From Gammaproteobacteria bacterium (GTDB taxonomy: Bacteria; Pseudomonadota; Gammaproteobacteria; GRL18): a DNA stretch of 46,459 nucleotides. Made by a program: the position numbers and the translations under genes. Positions 20,319-30,817 of the stretch are shown here, one piece after another. Position 1 is the stretch's first letter; the number at the start of each line of letters is the position of its first letter. The stretch is taken from contig JADGAU010000007.1 of NCBI GenBank assembly GCA_015231865.1, positions 1-46,459 of the forward strand, given 5' to 3'. A model generated the notes under the pieces. The model saw only the letters and a program-made list of their open reading frames with translations, had not been told where the DNA came from and made no database searches.

Positions 20319-21188
20319 ATGCCAACTTTGAGTCTATATTTTTATCCAGTCCTATTTATGGCCACTTTGGGTCTATTGCTTGCTACACTTCTAATATATG
20401 CTAATCGTCGCCTGACTATTTTTGAAGATCCTCTAATTGATAAAGTTGAAAATCTATTACCAAAAGCGAATTGTGGCGCTTGTGGCACTCCCGGCTGTCG
20501 AGCCTTTGCTGAAAAACTAGTCTCCCATCAACTGCAGCCGGGAAAATGTACGGTTAATACGCCTGAAATGCATGCGCAAATTGCCTCATTATTGGGTGTT
20601 GATATCGGTGGACAAATAAAACAAGTAGCTCGTCTCAGTTGTGCCGGTGGTAATAATGTTGCACGCAGCCAGGGAATTTATCATGGTCTGGATAAGTGTC
20701 GTGCTGCACAACAATTAAGTGGTGGTGGCAAAAGTTGCCCTTGGGGATGTCTTGGCTTGGGTGATTGTGTCGATGTTTGTAATTTTAATGCTATTCATAT
20801 TAATCAATATGGCTTACCAGAGGTTAATGAAGAAGTGTGTACTGCATGTGGAGACTGTGTGAATGCCTGTCCTTTAGATCTTTTTTCATTACAACCGATA
20901 TCACATCAATTATGGGTTGCCTGCAAAAATAAAGAAAAAGGTGAAGCGGCAGAATCAGTCTGTTCTGTTGCTTGTACAGGCTGTGGTCGATGCGCACTCG
21001 ATGCACCGGAAAAATTGATCGAAATTAAAGATAATCTGGCACAGATTGACTATACTAAAAATGTACTGGCTTCCAAAGTTGCTATTCAACGCTGCCCAAC
21101 GGGTGCCATTGTCTGGATTGAAAAAGGCATTGAAAAAGGTTCACAGGCAAAGAAAATTATTCGTAAAGAAGCTTTGCCGATAAGTTGA
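20319..21188 (+). CDS. RnfB-like iron-sulfur electron transfer protein (orphan; no other rnf genes in window)
   Basis: N-terminal TM helix, NCGACGTPGCRAFAEKL Fe-S domain, CTACGDCVNACPLDLF and CTGCGRCALDAPEKL ferredoxin motifs; TTG at 20316 precedes ATG 20319. Confidence 0.85.
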   Translation: MPTLSLYFYPVLFMATLGLLLATLLIYANRRLTIFEDPLIDKVENLLPKANCGACGTPGCRAFAEKLVSHQLQPGKCTVNTPEMHAQIASLLGVDIGGQIKQVARLSCAGGNNVARSQGIYHGLDKCRAAQQLSGGGKSCPWGCLGLGDCVDVCNFNAIHINQYGLPEVNEEVCTACGDCVNACPLDLFSLQPISHQLWVACKNKEKGEAAESVCSVACTGCGRCALDAPEKLIEIKDNLAQIDYTKNVLASKVAIQRCPTGAIVWIEKGIEKGSQAKKIIRKEALPIS

Positions 21189-21325
21189 TTTTTAAAAATC
21201 TTGGCCTGACAATGGGAGATGCTGTTAATTTTTAGATTTTTCCGCAGTTGACCCGTTCAGCGACTAAAGAACTTATTCACTAGCAATAGCAAAAGTTTAG
21301 TTTACGATTTAATACGGTTAGCTTA

Positions 21326-21475
21326 TATACCCATGATATTTGGAAATGCAGCGAGGCTTTTTTGATTTATTGCGATTGAGCATAGACAAACTATGTGATT
21401 GAGCTATAAATCACCAAAAGTAGGGTCTACGAAGGCAAAGTAACGAAGCCTGCATTTTCAAAGATTATGAGTATA
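21326..21475. repeat. 150-bp MITE-like element with about 30-bp imperfect terminal inverted repeats
   Basis: Left end TATACCCATGATATTTGGAAATGCAGCGAGGCTT; reverse complement of right end TATACTCATAATCTTTGAAAATGCAGGCTTCG; no ORF inside. Confidence 0.7.
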
Positions 21476-21547
21476 GTCCCTTTTCATGGCCTTTTATAAG
21501 CTTTCATGCAATAATTATTGCCTCTGTAAATATCATCATAAAATACT

Positions 21548-22033
21548 ATGAGACTAGCTCTTACTATTTTCCCTTTATTGTTTGTAATAAGTTTGACGGC
21601 TGATTCAAATGAAAAGATTAAAAAAATTCAGGAAGAGTATTATTCACATGCAATTTCGCAACTCAATAAATTAGCTCCAATCTTTCAATACATGTGTACT
21701 GATGAAAATCATGTAGGTCATGAATACAGTGAATCAAGTGGAAAATGGGAGGTTACCCAATTTAATAACAAAAGATACATTGTATCGTTATATTATGAAA
21801 AATATGGTTCTTATTCAGCAACAGTTAACTTCTTTCGTACTAAATCACCACAATATCTATGTATTTATGATAGATCGAAAGAGACTGTAATATGTCAAAA
21901 CTCTCATGGTGAATTTAAATTCAATCGTAATAACTTAAGGTTTTTGCAAGCATACACACAGGGTTATATTAATGACGAGCAGTCAATGATAGGCACACCA
22001 TCAATTTCAATAGGAACTTGTACAGAACTATAA
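21548..22033 (+). CDS. Small exported protein, uncharacterised
   Basis: 161-aa ORF with N-terminal hydrophobic signal MRLALTIFPLLFVISLTA. Confidence 0.5.
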   Translation: MRLALTIFPLLFVISLTADSNEKIKKIQEEYYSHAISQLNKLAPIFQYMCTDENHVGHEYSESSGKWEVTQFNNKRYIVSLYYEKYGSYSATVNFFRTKSPQYLCIYDRSKETVICQNSHGEFKFNRNNLRFLQAYTQGYINDEQSMIGTPSISIGTCTEL

Positions 22034-22194
22034 CAAGACAGTATTTTTCACATTGATATTTATCCAAACTTCAGCTCATATTGTCTTTATGTGTTTTTTG
22101 TACAGTAAACTTTCAGCTTGATCTGGGCCGTAAAATTGTTATATTGGATGCTCAACGGGATGATATCTAACAAGTATCAAGATAGAGAAAAATT

Positions 22195-25100
22195 ATGGTA
22201 GATAAATTAAATAATCAATCATTCAAATACCCAGGTATCCGTATGGCCATGGACGGAAATACAGCCGTCATCATGTGCGAACGAGAATCATCAGATGCTG
22301 CAGGAGCCTATCCAATTACACCATCAACTCAAATGGGTGAATACTGGGCAGAGGAAGCAGCAAAAGGCCACCTTAATATTTCCGGTAGACCGCTAATATT
22401 TGTTGAGCCGGAAGGTGAACATGCCGCTGCCGCCGTTACCGCCGGTATGTCTATGAGTGGGCTTAGAGCCAGTAACTTTTCTTCCGCACAAGGCATTGCC
22501 TATATGCATGAATCACTTTATGCAGCTGTCGGAAAACGCCTGCCTTATGTTCTGAATATGGGCTGTCGAGCCATGACGAAGTCATCTTTAAATGTGCACT
22601 GCGGACATGATGATTATCACTGTATTGATGATACCGGCTTTATTCAGATGATGGCTAAAAATGCTCAGGAAGCAGCAGATCTGAATCTAATTTCACGACG
22701 TGTTGCTGAATTGTCACTAACCCCAGCCATTATTGCACAGGATGGTTTTTTAACCACGCACCTTATTGAACCATTAAATGTGCCTGAACGAGCGTTAATA
22801 GAGGAGTACCTTGGACATCCAGATGACACGATTGACTGCGCGACACCATCACAAAAATTAATCTATGGTGAAACTCGCCGCCGGATACCAGAATTATGGA
22901 ATGTCGATAATCCACTGATGATTGGCCCTGTTGAAAATCAGGATTCTTATATGCAGTCCGTAGTCGCACAGCGTCCATATTTTTTTGATCACATTGTTGA
23001 ACTGGCTGAGCAGGCAATGCAGGAATATTATGAGTTAACCGGCAGGCAATATCAGCGTGTTGCTGAGTATCGCCTGGATGATGCGGAATATGTCATTTTG
23101 GGACAAGGCAGTATGATTGTTCAGGCTGAAGCCGTTTGTGATTATCTGCGTGAGACGCGAAATCTTAAAGTCGGCGTGATCAATATGACCATGTATCGCC
23201 CATTTCCAGGCGATCGAATTGGCCGATTATTATCTGGGAAGAAAGGTGTTGCGGTATTAGAAAGAACCGATCAGCCCTTAGCTGAAGATTTACCACTAAT
23301 TCGTGAAATTCGTAGTGCACTAAATAAATGTCTGGAAAATGCAATTGCAGAACATACTAACTCATCAAAGAAAAAGCCTTATCCTGAATATTCCAGTATC
23401 ACAACCGATAATTTCCCACGATTATATTCAGCTTGTTATGGATTGGGTAGTCGAGATTTACAGCCTGAAGCATTAGTTGCTGCGATAGAAAATATGCTAC
23501 CGGATGGCGCACAAAAATCTTTTTATTACTTATCTGTTGATTTTATTCATGAACAAGCCGCCAACCCGGCACAGGAAATTCATCAGCAAAATCTGTTAAA
23601 ACAATACCCTCACTTAAAGGAACTTAGCCTACATGGCAGTGAAAATCCGGACTTAAGGCCACCTGGTTCAACCACAGTCAGAATTCATTCAGTTGGTGGT
23701 TGGGGAGCAATTACCACCGGTAAAAATCTGGCCATGACCTTATTTGATTTACTGGGTTTTGATATTAAGGCTAACCCAAAATATGGATCAGAGAAAAAGG
23801 GGCAACCAACCACGTATTACTTATCGGCAGCACCAGAGCCTATACGTTTAAATTGTGAATATCATTATGTTGATGTGGTCATGTCTCCCGATCCAAATGT
23901 ATTTAGTCACTCTAATCCTTTAGCGGGCTTAAACAATGGCGGTTCATTTATAATTCAAAGTGAACTGGCAGACGAACAGTCAGTGTGGGAAAGCTTTCCT
24001 GAACATGCACGCCGTTATATTGTTGAAAAAGATATCCATGTGTTTTATATCGATGGTTTTAAAATTGCTCGTGAAGAAGCCTCTAATGCTGAACTTCAGT
24101 TTAGAATGCAGGGTAATGCTTTTCAGGGTGCTTTTTTTGCGGCATCCCCTCTGATGGAGCGTGCAAACCTAAATGAAGAAGGTTTATTTATTGCCATTGA
24201 TAGACAACTACGCCATAAGTTTGGTGCCAAAGGTGAGCGTATCGTTCAGGATAATTTACGGGTTGTGCGTCGAGGTTTTGATGAAGTCCATGAGATCCGT
24301 AATAAGTCGATTTTAAAGCAAGAATCTAAACCACAAATTAAACCACTTACTTTGCCTATTATGCTAAAAGAATTGCCAGAAGCTGGACATGGCCTTTCTG
24401 ATATCCATCGTTTCTGGGAGCAAACGGGTAGTTTTTATGCCAGTGGCCAAGGTGAAGAAAATTTAGCGGATCCTTATATGGCGTTGAGTTTAATGCCGGC
24501 AAGTTCCAGCGTTTTTCGCAATATGACCAAAATACGCTTTAATTATCCAAAGTTTGAAGCCAATAAATGTACCGCCTGTGGTAACTGTTTCTCCGTTTGT
24601 CCGGATAGTGCGATACCTGGACTGGTGACGCCAATAGACGAACTTTTTAATACCGCAGTTGTCAGTATTGAAACGTCTGGTCAGCCAACGATGCACCTGC
24701 GTCGATCCGTTCGCGATATTGAAAAGCAGTTACGATTATTAATAGATGAATATGGAGAAAAGGCTCAAGTTAGTAAGTTAATCCAGCGTGCTATTGAAAT
24801 GACTTTAGCATCGTCAATTCTAGAACCAATTGCTAAGTCACAGTTAGAGCAGGAATTAAAATTATTGTCAGATCATATCGGTGATTTTAATTTTGCGATA
24901 ACCAAACCTTATTATTTTACGCCAGAGAAAAAACAGGCAGGTACTGGCGCGCTATTTTCGGTAACGGTTAATCCTTATGGATGTAAGGGCTGTATGGAAT
25001 GTGTTCAGGTTTGTAACGATAATGCGCTAATAACGACCGAGCAAACGCCCGCGGCGGTGGATAAACTACAGCATGACTGGAAATTCTGGTTAGAACTACC

Positions 25101-27135
25101 AACCACACCAGCAGAATATATTCGTATTTCTGATCTCAATGAAAAAATTGGCGCATTGGAAACTTTATTATTGGATAAAAATAATTTTTCAGCCATGTCA
25201 GGTGGTGATGGTGCTTGTGTTGGCTGTGGTGAAAAATCTGTTATTCGATTATTTACTGCAACCGTCACTGCTTTAATGCAGCCAAGAGTGAAAGCACAAC
25301 TGGAAAAAATTAATAATTTAATAGCAGAATTAGATAAATCGATTCATTTTAAATTGGTTGAATCCATCAATTTAGAAGATGTTGAGACGATAAAATCGGT
25401 GATTGCTAAACATAGCAGTACCGATTTGAATCTAGGTGATCTGGCTCAGGAATTAAATCCAAATCATCAAAATGATCCGATAGATACACAATGGCTGCAT
25501 CGAAATGCAAAATTATTACATCAGCTTAAACGCTTAAAATGGCAGTATGAAACAGGTGAAACCAATCGTGGCAGAGCAGAAATGGGGATCATCAACTCAA
25601 CTGGCTGTTCTTCGGTATGGGGTTCAACCTACCCATTTAATCCCTATCCTTTCCCATGGGCAAATCACTTGTTTCAGGACTCGCCTTCAATGGCAATGGG
25701 AACGTTTCAGGGGCATATGCTAAAAATGGCCGAAGGTTTTAAAACCATTCGTATGGCCGAGCTTGAAATTGCCAAGAATTATGATAAGCAAAAGCATGAT
25801 GATTTTTTTGCTTATTTCAACTGGAAACATTTCAGTGATGAAGAATGGTTACTCTGCCCACCGGTGGTTTCTGTTGGCGGTGATGGTGCGATGTATGACA
25901 TTGGCTTTCAAAATCTTTCTCGTGTATTGATGTCTCAGTTTCCGATTAAGATTCTGGTACTTGATACACAGGTCTATTCTAATACCGGTGGTCAAGCCTG
26001 TACTTCCGGATTTACCGGGCAGGTTTCGGATATGGCTGGCTTTGGTAAGGTCTGGAAAGGCAAGCCTGAGATCCGCAAAGAAATTTCACTAATTGCTATG
26101 GCTCATCGTAATGCTTATGTTCTGCAAGGTTCAATTGCCAATACCACGCATTTACTGGAGGGCTTTATTGATGGTTTAAATAGCAGGCGCCCAGCATTGT
26201 TTAACTGCTATGCTGCTTGTCAGCCTGAGCATGGTATCGCGGATGATAAAACCATGATGCAAAATAAACTGGCTGTTGAATCGCGAGCTTATCCATTGTT
26301 TAGATTTAATCCCGACGATGGCGTAGGTTTTGATGAATGTTGTTCCATTGCCGGCAATCCTGCGCTTGAAGATGATTGGCAAAGCTATCCACTTAATTAT
26401 ACGGATGACTTGGGTATGGAAAAAACACTGCAATTGCCAATGACTTTTGCAGATTTTGCCATCACCGAAGGACGTTTTCGCAAGCATTTTAAACAGGCGC
26501 CTGTTGGTAGTTGGAATGATAATATGGTTCGTCTTGATAAATTTATTGCTCTGGATGAGAGCGAACGTCAGGATCGTTTCCCTTTTATCTGGACGGTGAA
26601 TAGTAAAAATGAACTAACCAGGGTGATGGTATCTGAAACTATGGTTGAAGCTTGCGAAGACAGGCTGCATTTCTGGCAAATGCTAAAATCCTTACTACCC
26701 CTGGAAAAGGTGGTTGATACAGAGCAATTAAAACAGCAGTGGCAACAGGAAATGGCTCAGAAGATTGGTCGTAATCTGATGTCTGTGATTTTCCAGGATT
26801 CTTCTGCATCTAAAAATATAGAGTTACAGCAAGAAGTAGATACAGAATTGCAGAATAACGAGCCAAGTGAAGCTTCAGAAAATGGTTATGAGCCTGTATG
26901 GATTGATACTTCGTCTTGTGATTCCTGTGAAGAGTGTATTGGTATTAACGCAAAGATATTTGCTTTTAATGATAATCGTCAGGCACAGGTGATTGATCCA
27001 AAAGCGGGCAGTTATGAGGATATTGTTAAAGCAGCAGAAAAATGTACGGTAAGCTGTATTCATCCGGGAACGCCCTGGAATATGGATGAAAAAAATGTGG
27101 ATAAGTTAATTAAGCGGGCTGAAGCTTATCAGTAG
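22195..27135 (+). CDS. Single-chain pyruvate:ferredoxin/flavodoxin oxidoreductase with extra C-terminal ferredoxin-like domain
   Basis: Alpha domain MDGNTAVIMCERESSDAAGAYPITPSTQMGEYWAE; gamma domain RIHSVGGWGAITTGKNLAM; CTACGNCFSVCPDSAIPG and CKGCMECVQVC; TPP domain GGDGAMYDIGFQNLSRVL...DTQVYSNTGGQ; C-terminal SSCDSCEECIGINAKIF...KCTVSCIHPG. Confidence 0.92.
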   Translation: MVDKLNNQSFKYPGIRMAMDGNTAVIMCERESSDAAGAYPITPSTQMGEYWAEEAAKGHLNISGRPLIFVEPEGEHAAAAVTAGMSMSGLRASNFSSAQGIAYMHESLYAAVGKRLPYVLNMGCRAMTKSSLNVHCGHDDYHCIDDTGFIQMMAKNAQEAADLNLISRRVAELSLTPAIIAQDGFLTTHLIEPLNVPERALIEEYLGHPDDTIDCATPSQKLIYGETRRRIPELWNVDNPLMIGPVENQDSYMQSVVAQRPYFFDHIVELAEQAMQEYYELTGRQYQRVAEYRLDDAEYVILGQGSMIVQAEAVCDYLRETRNLKVGVINMTMYRPFPGDRIGRLLSGKKGVAVLERTDQPLAEDLPLIREIRSALNKCLENAIAEHTNSSKKKPYPEYSSITTDNFPRLYSACYGLGSRDLQPEALVAAIENMLPDGAQKSFYYLSVDFIHEQAANPAQEIHQQNLLKQYPHLKELSLHGSENPDLRPPGSTTVRIHSVGGWGAITTGKNLAMTLFDLLGFDIKANPKYGSEKKGQPTTYYLSAAPEPIRLNCEYHYVDVVMSPDPNVFSHSNPLAGLNNGGSFIIQSELADEQSVWESFPEHARRYIVEKDIHVFYIDGFKIAREEASNAELQFRMQGNAFQGAFFAASPLMERANLNEEGLFIAIDRQLRHKFGAKGERIVQDNLRVVRRGFDEVHEIRNKSILKQESKPQIKPLTLPIMLKELPEAGHGLSDIHRFWEQTGSFYASGQGEENLADPYMALSLMPASSSVFRNMTKIRFNYPKFEANKCTACGNCFSVCPDSAIPGLVTPIDELFNTAVVSIETSGQPTMHLRRSVRDIEKQLRLLIDEYGEKAQVSKLIQRAIEMTLASSILEPIAKSQLEQELKLLSDHIGDFNFAITKPYYFTPEKKQAGTGALFSVTVNPYGCKGCMECVQVCNDNALITTEQTPAAVDKLQHDWKFWLELPTTPAEYIRISDLNEKIGALETLLLDKNNFSAMSGGDGACVGCGEKSVIRLFTATVTALMQPRVKAQLEKINNLIAELDKSIHFKLVESINLEDVETIKSVIAKHSSTDLNLGDLAQELNPNHQNDPIDTQWLHRNAKLLHQLKRLKWQYETGETNRGRAEMGIINSTGCSSVWGSTYPFNPYPFPWANHLFQDSPSMAMGTFQGHMLKMAEGFKTIRMAELEIAKNYDKQKHDDFFAYFNWKHFSDEEWLLCPPVVSVGGDGAMYDIGFQNLSRVLMSQFPIKILVLDTQVYSNTGGQACTSGFTGQVSDMAGFGKVWKGKPEIRKEISLIAMAHRNAYVLQGSIANTTHLLEGFIDGLNSRRPALFNCYAACQPEHGIADDKTMMQNKLAVESRAYPLFRFNPDDGVGFDECCSIAGNPALEDDWQSYPLNYTDDLGMEKTLQLPMTFADFAITEGRFRKHFKQAPVGSWNDNMVRLDKFIALDESERQDRFPFIWTVNSKNELTRVMVSETMVEACEDRLHFWQMLKSLLPLEKVVDTEQLKQQWQQEMAQKIGRNLMSVIFQDSSASKNIELQQEVDTELQNNEPSEASENGYEPVWIDTSSCDSCEECIGINAKIFAFNDNRQAQVIDPKAGSYEDIVKAAEKCTVSCIHPGTPWNMDEKNVDKLIKRAEAYQ

Positions 27136-27460
27136 TCGACCTTAAGAACTATAAATATAAAGAAAGTATATAAGGGCTTTGCTCCATATAAACTTGTCAA
27201 CTTTTAGCGTTAATCATCGAGGGGGCAACTCATCTTCATTCACCATGAAAGTCCTTTTTAGTCAAAGATAGAGTCTCTATTTCTTTGTTACTGACAGTAG
27301 GCTTTGTTATTTAATCAAGCAAACCTTAAAAACATTAAGAATATAATAAATTATATATGTATAATACCAAGCTTTTATGTGCAAGGGACCGCTCTTTGAC
27401 ATTAGAAGTTATTTTTACGTTACCAATTAGAAGTATTTAGAGAAAATTTAAGGTTAATTT

Positions 27461-28273
27461 ATGAAGCAAGTCTTGTTCCTGATTCATACACTCTTTTCGT
27501 ATAAAAGAACAGTCAACCGGGGACCGTACTGGTTGTCAGTATTAGTGGTATTTATGTTTTTTTTCTTAGGATATTATGTCGGAGAATTTCCTCAATTTTC
27601 TGAAGCACCTAATTGGAAACAATATACTAGCCTATCCATGATGGGGGTGGGCATGTTGTTATGGACCTCTACTTTAGCTAGTCGCGCTTATCTAGTTCAA
27701 AAAAACCGCCTGATATTTATTATTGGAACATGGCTTCCATTTGTTAACATTATTTTCACCCTCATTTTAGGTCTCCAACCGGCAACGCGTCCAGGTTATG
27801 AAGAAAAGCCACACATGATAGAAAAGGCTTTGAACTTTATAATTTTAGGCTCTATTTTACTTCTCATACTCGGTGCTTTACTTGGAGGCGTATTATCCTT
27901 CTTTGAGAGTGAGCTATTTGAAACGATAAAGAAAGTTATTGGAGGCACTTTGGCATTTATAATTTTATATTATATCTCAAAGTCTATTACTTCTTCCTCA
28001 GATAGTGCTTCTTCAACAACAACATCATCATCCGAAACAGATAAACCACAACGTCATAGTAAAAAGAAAGTTGGCTTTTATAGGATAAATATTGGCGGTC
28101 TCGCTCATATTAAAATACCTGTTTATAGTAATGGGATAGAATTTACAGCATATTCAAATGGCAAAGATATAACAGCAAAAAGTTTTGACGATATTGGTCC
28201 TTTAATTAATACAAGCTATATAAGTCACAAAGGTTATGCTGATTTTCAACAAATTGATGCGATAAAATATTAA
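27461..28273 (+). CDS. Membrane protein, possibly DUF805-like
   Basis: LFSYKRTVNRGPYWLSVLVVFMFFF and LPFVNIIFTLILGLQPATRPG resemble DUF805 pattern; Ser/Thr-rich linker then soluble C-terminus. Confidence 0.5.
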   Translation: MKQVLFLIHTLFSYKRTVNRGPYWLSVLVVFMFFFLGYYVGEFPQFSEAPNWKQYTSLSMMGVGMLLWTSTLASRAYLVQKNRLIFIIGTWLPFVNIIFTLILGLQPATRPGYEEKPHMIEKALNFIILGSILLLILGALLGGVLSFFESELFETIKKVIGGTLAFIILYYISKSITSSSDSASSTTTSSSETDKPQRHSKKKVGFYRINIGGLAHIKIPVYSNGIEFTAYSNGKDITAKSFDDIGPLINTSYISHKGYADFQQIDAIKY

Positions 28274-28381
28274 AATATATTTGTAATGACTTAAATTTAT
28301 ATTTTACAGTTTAACCAAACCTGATTATATCATCTACTAGAATCACTTGCTTCGATAAAGTTATCAACTGTGCGAAGAGTT

Positions 28382-28765
28382 TGTCAGCTGATAATTGACG
28401 AGAATATACAGATATCAAATCATTTCAAACAAACCATTGTTGGCTCAGAGATTAATGCTGATTGTATTGTTTCCAGGATGGAACAAAATCAAAAAACCAT
28501 TGCCTAAATTGAAGCTCGAAGCAAAAAATCAAACTATTTACTTAACGAGTTTTCAGCTTTTCATGAGCAAAGTAAACTAATTAACGTTCTTGCTGACTGA
28601 ATTCAGGAGCTTATCACAACAATTAACAGCAGCAGGGGAAGAAATCAGAACAAGCCTTGAAGAGTTTTCATTGAGTTTAGCTGCTTATAAAAAAACTATC
28701 ATTCTAAATAAATGTGGTCAGATTAAAGATGTACTTCCATATAAGCATAGGATAAATTACTAAAA
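28382..28765 (+). pseudogene. Decayed ORF (two in-frame stops and a frameshift)
   Basis: Frame through 28430 reads QTIVGSEINADCIVSRMEQNQKTIA*IEARSKKSNYLLNEFSAFHEQSKLINVLAD*IQEL, then shifts frame to QQLTAAGEEIRTSLEEFSLSLAAYKKTIILNKCGQIKDVLPYKHRINY*. Confidence 0.5.
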
Positions 28766-28811
28766 TTCTGTATAATTATTTACCCCGATAACTAAAAAAA
28801 GAAACTTATCA

Positions 28812-30365
28812 ATGTTTGATATCTGTCCTGCAAATGGCCCTTGTAATCTCCGTATCGAAATTTTATCTGGCCTGACCGTCGCCCTTGCGCTTGTTCCAGA
28901 AGCCATTGCCTTTGCTTTTGTTGCTCAAGTTGATCCTTTGGTCGGTTTATATGCCGCTTTTATTATTGGTTTAATCACAGCAATTTTTGGTGGTCGTCCG
29001 GGAATGATTTCCGGTGCAACGGGTGCTTTAGCAGTGATTATGACAGGTCTGGTTGTGCTGCATGGTGTTGAATATTTATTTGCAGCCGTTGTTTTAATGG
29101 GCTTGATACAAATTCTTTTTGGTGCTTTAAGACTCGGTAAATTTATTCGTTTGGTTCCTCATCCAGTGATGTTGGGTTTTGTTAATGGCTTGGCCATTGT
29201 TATCTTTTTAGCCCAATTAGGTCAGTTTAAAGTACCCGGTGATGAAGCTGGTACCATGATCTGGATGCAGGGTGAATTACTCTGGACCATGATGGCCATG
29301 GTCTTTTTAACAATGGTAATTATCTATTTATTACCTAAATTTACCAAAGCTTTTCCTGCGCCTTTAGCTGGAATTATTGTTGTTTCAGGCATCGTTATTA
29401 TTCTGGACTTACCTGTTAGGACGGTTGGAGATATTGCTTCAATAGCCGGAGGTTTCCCTGACTTTCATATCCCTATGATTCCGATGTCTAATATGACAGA
29501 AATTATCGATACCTTAACCATTATACTTCCGTTTTCACTTGCTTTTGCCGCTATTGGTTTAACAGAATCATTATTAACCTTGAGTGTGATTGATGAAATG
29601 ACTAATACTCGTGGTCGTGGTAATAAGGAATGTGTTGGTCAGGGTGTGGCGAATGTGACTTGTGGATTTTTTGGGGGCATGGGTGGTTGTGCAATGATTG
29701 GTCAGTCTATGATTAATGTCAATTCAGGTGGCCGTGGACGGGTGTCAGGTATTTCAGCTGCTTTATTTTTATTAACCTTTATCATGTTTGCATCGGCCTT
29801 AATTGAAAAAATTCCTTTGGCTGCATTAGTGGGTGTCATGTTTATGGTGGTTATTGGTACCTTCGAATGGTCGAGTTTCCGTATCTTATCTAAAGTACCA
29901 AAATCGGATGCCTTTATTTTAATTTCAGTCTCAGCTATTACTGTAATTACCGATAATCTCGCAATCGCGGTATTTATTGGTGTTGTTATAGCAGCCTTAG
30001 TCTTTGCCTGGAATCATGCTAAACATATTACAGTTAATATTACTAAAGATGAAGAAGATGCAAAAGTGTATGAATTACATGGTCCTTTATTCTTTGGTTC
30101 GGTACATAATTTCCAACAATTATTTGATCCAGAAAATGATCCAGATGATGTGGTTGTAGAATTTAAATATTCACGCGTTTCTGACCACTCAGCTATTGAA
30201 GCTATCGATGCTTTGGCAGAGCGTTATATTGCTGCTGATAAGCGTTTGCACTTAAGGCACTTAAGCCTGGAATGTACAGAGCTACTTAATAACGCGGGCG
30301 ATCTTTGTGAAGTAAATAAGATTGAAGATCCTAAGTATCATGTTGCTGATGATAAGTTGTCTTAA
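28812..30365 (+). CDS. SulP family anion transporter with STAS domain
   Basis: LRIEILSGLTVALALVPEAIAFAFVAQVDPLVGLYAAFI...GRPGMISGATGALAVIM; C-terminal STAS-like segment. Confidence 0.9.
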   Translation: MFDICPANGPCNLRIEILSGLTVALALVPEAIAFAFVAQVDPLVGLYAAFIIGLITAIFGGRPGMISGATGALAVIMTGLVVLHGVEYLFAAVVLMGLIQILFGALRLGKFIRLVPHPVMLGFVNGLAIVIFLAQLGQFKVPGDEAGTMIWMQGELLWTMMAMVFLTMVIIYLLPKFTKAFPAPLAGIIVVSGIVIILDLPVRTVGDIASIAGGFPDFHIPMIPMSNMTEIIDTLTIILPFSLAFAAIGLTESLLTLSVIDEMTNTRGRGNKECVGQGVANVTCGFFGGMGGCAMIGQSMINVNSGGRGRVSGISAALFLLTFIMFASALIEKIPLAALVGVMFMVVIGTFEWSSFRILSKVPKSDAFILISVSAITVITDNLAIAVFIGVVIAALVFAWNHAKHITVNITKDEEDAKVYELHGPLFFGSVHNFQQLFDPENDPDDVVVEFKYSRVSDHSAIEAIDALAERYIAADKRLHLRHLSLECTELLNNAGDLCEVNKIEDPKYHVADDKLS

Positions 30366-30817
30366 AATGTATATTATATTTTTAACGATTGAGGGTATAT
30401 ACAGTATATACTTAGTTTGAATTAAAACTGCTTTTTACAAACTTTTCAGGTTCCTTAATTACTGGATAATTTCCCCCGTATAAAAACTATTACAGTTTAT
30501 AAGTTTGTGGTTGATTGTTATAAAGTGATTACCTATTTAAAATCCCTCCAAACATAAATGGGAGCCATTCACTGAAATTGAAAAGAATTTAATTATATCT
30601 TTGAAAAATATATGAACCTATTCGAACAAGTAATAAAACCAACGTTCAATCGTTAAGAAAATATTATTGGTTTAATTTATGTGGTTAGAAGGCTTAATGT
30701 TAATAAGAATTAGCGATGTGAATAACTAAGCATCATGTTTCTATTGGCTGTAATTGACTTTTTGGATTGTATTTGTTTTGACTGTACGGCTTTTTAGGTT
30801 TAAGGAATAAAAAAATC

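Noticed and set aside
20319-21188. Complete Rnf complex operon
   Set aside because: Only an RnfB-like gene is present; neighbours are a malic enzyme gene, a MITE-like repeat and an uncharacterised ORF.
25005-25268. Antisense ORFs within PFOR and other large genes (e.g. 970-1188, 22763-23017, 26176-26487)
   Set aside because: They lie opposite well-supported coding sequence, lack recognisable motifs and are expected by chance.
28395-28580. 61-aa ORF on the track as a real gene
   Set aside because: A different frame gives a better protein-like reading with stops and a frameshift; the listed ORF looks incidental.
30366-30817. Hidden gene or RNA in the gap upstream of rapA
   Set aside because: Only short open frames and a GTATATACaGTATATAC word; no convincing structure or coding signal.
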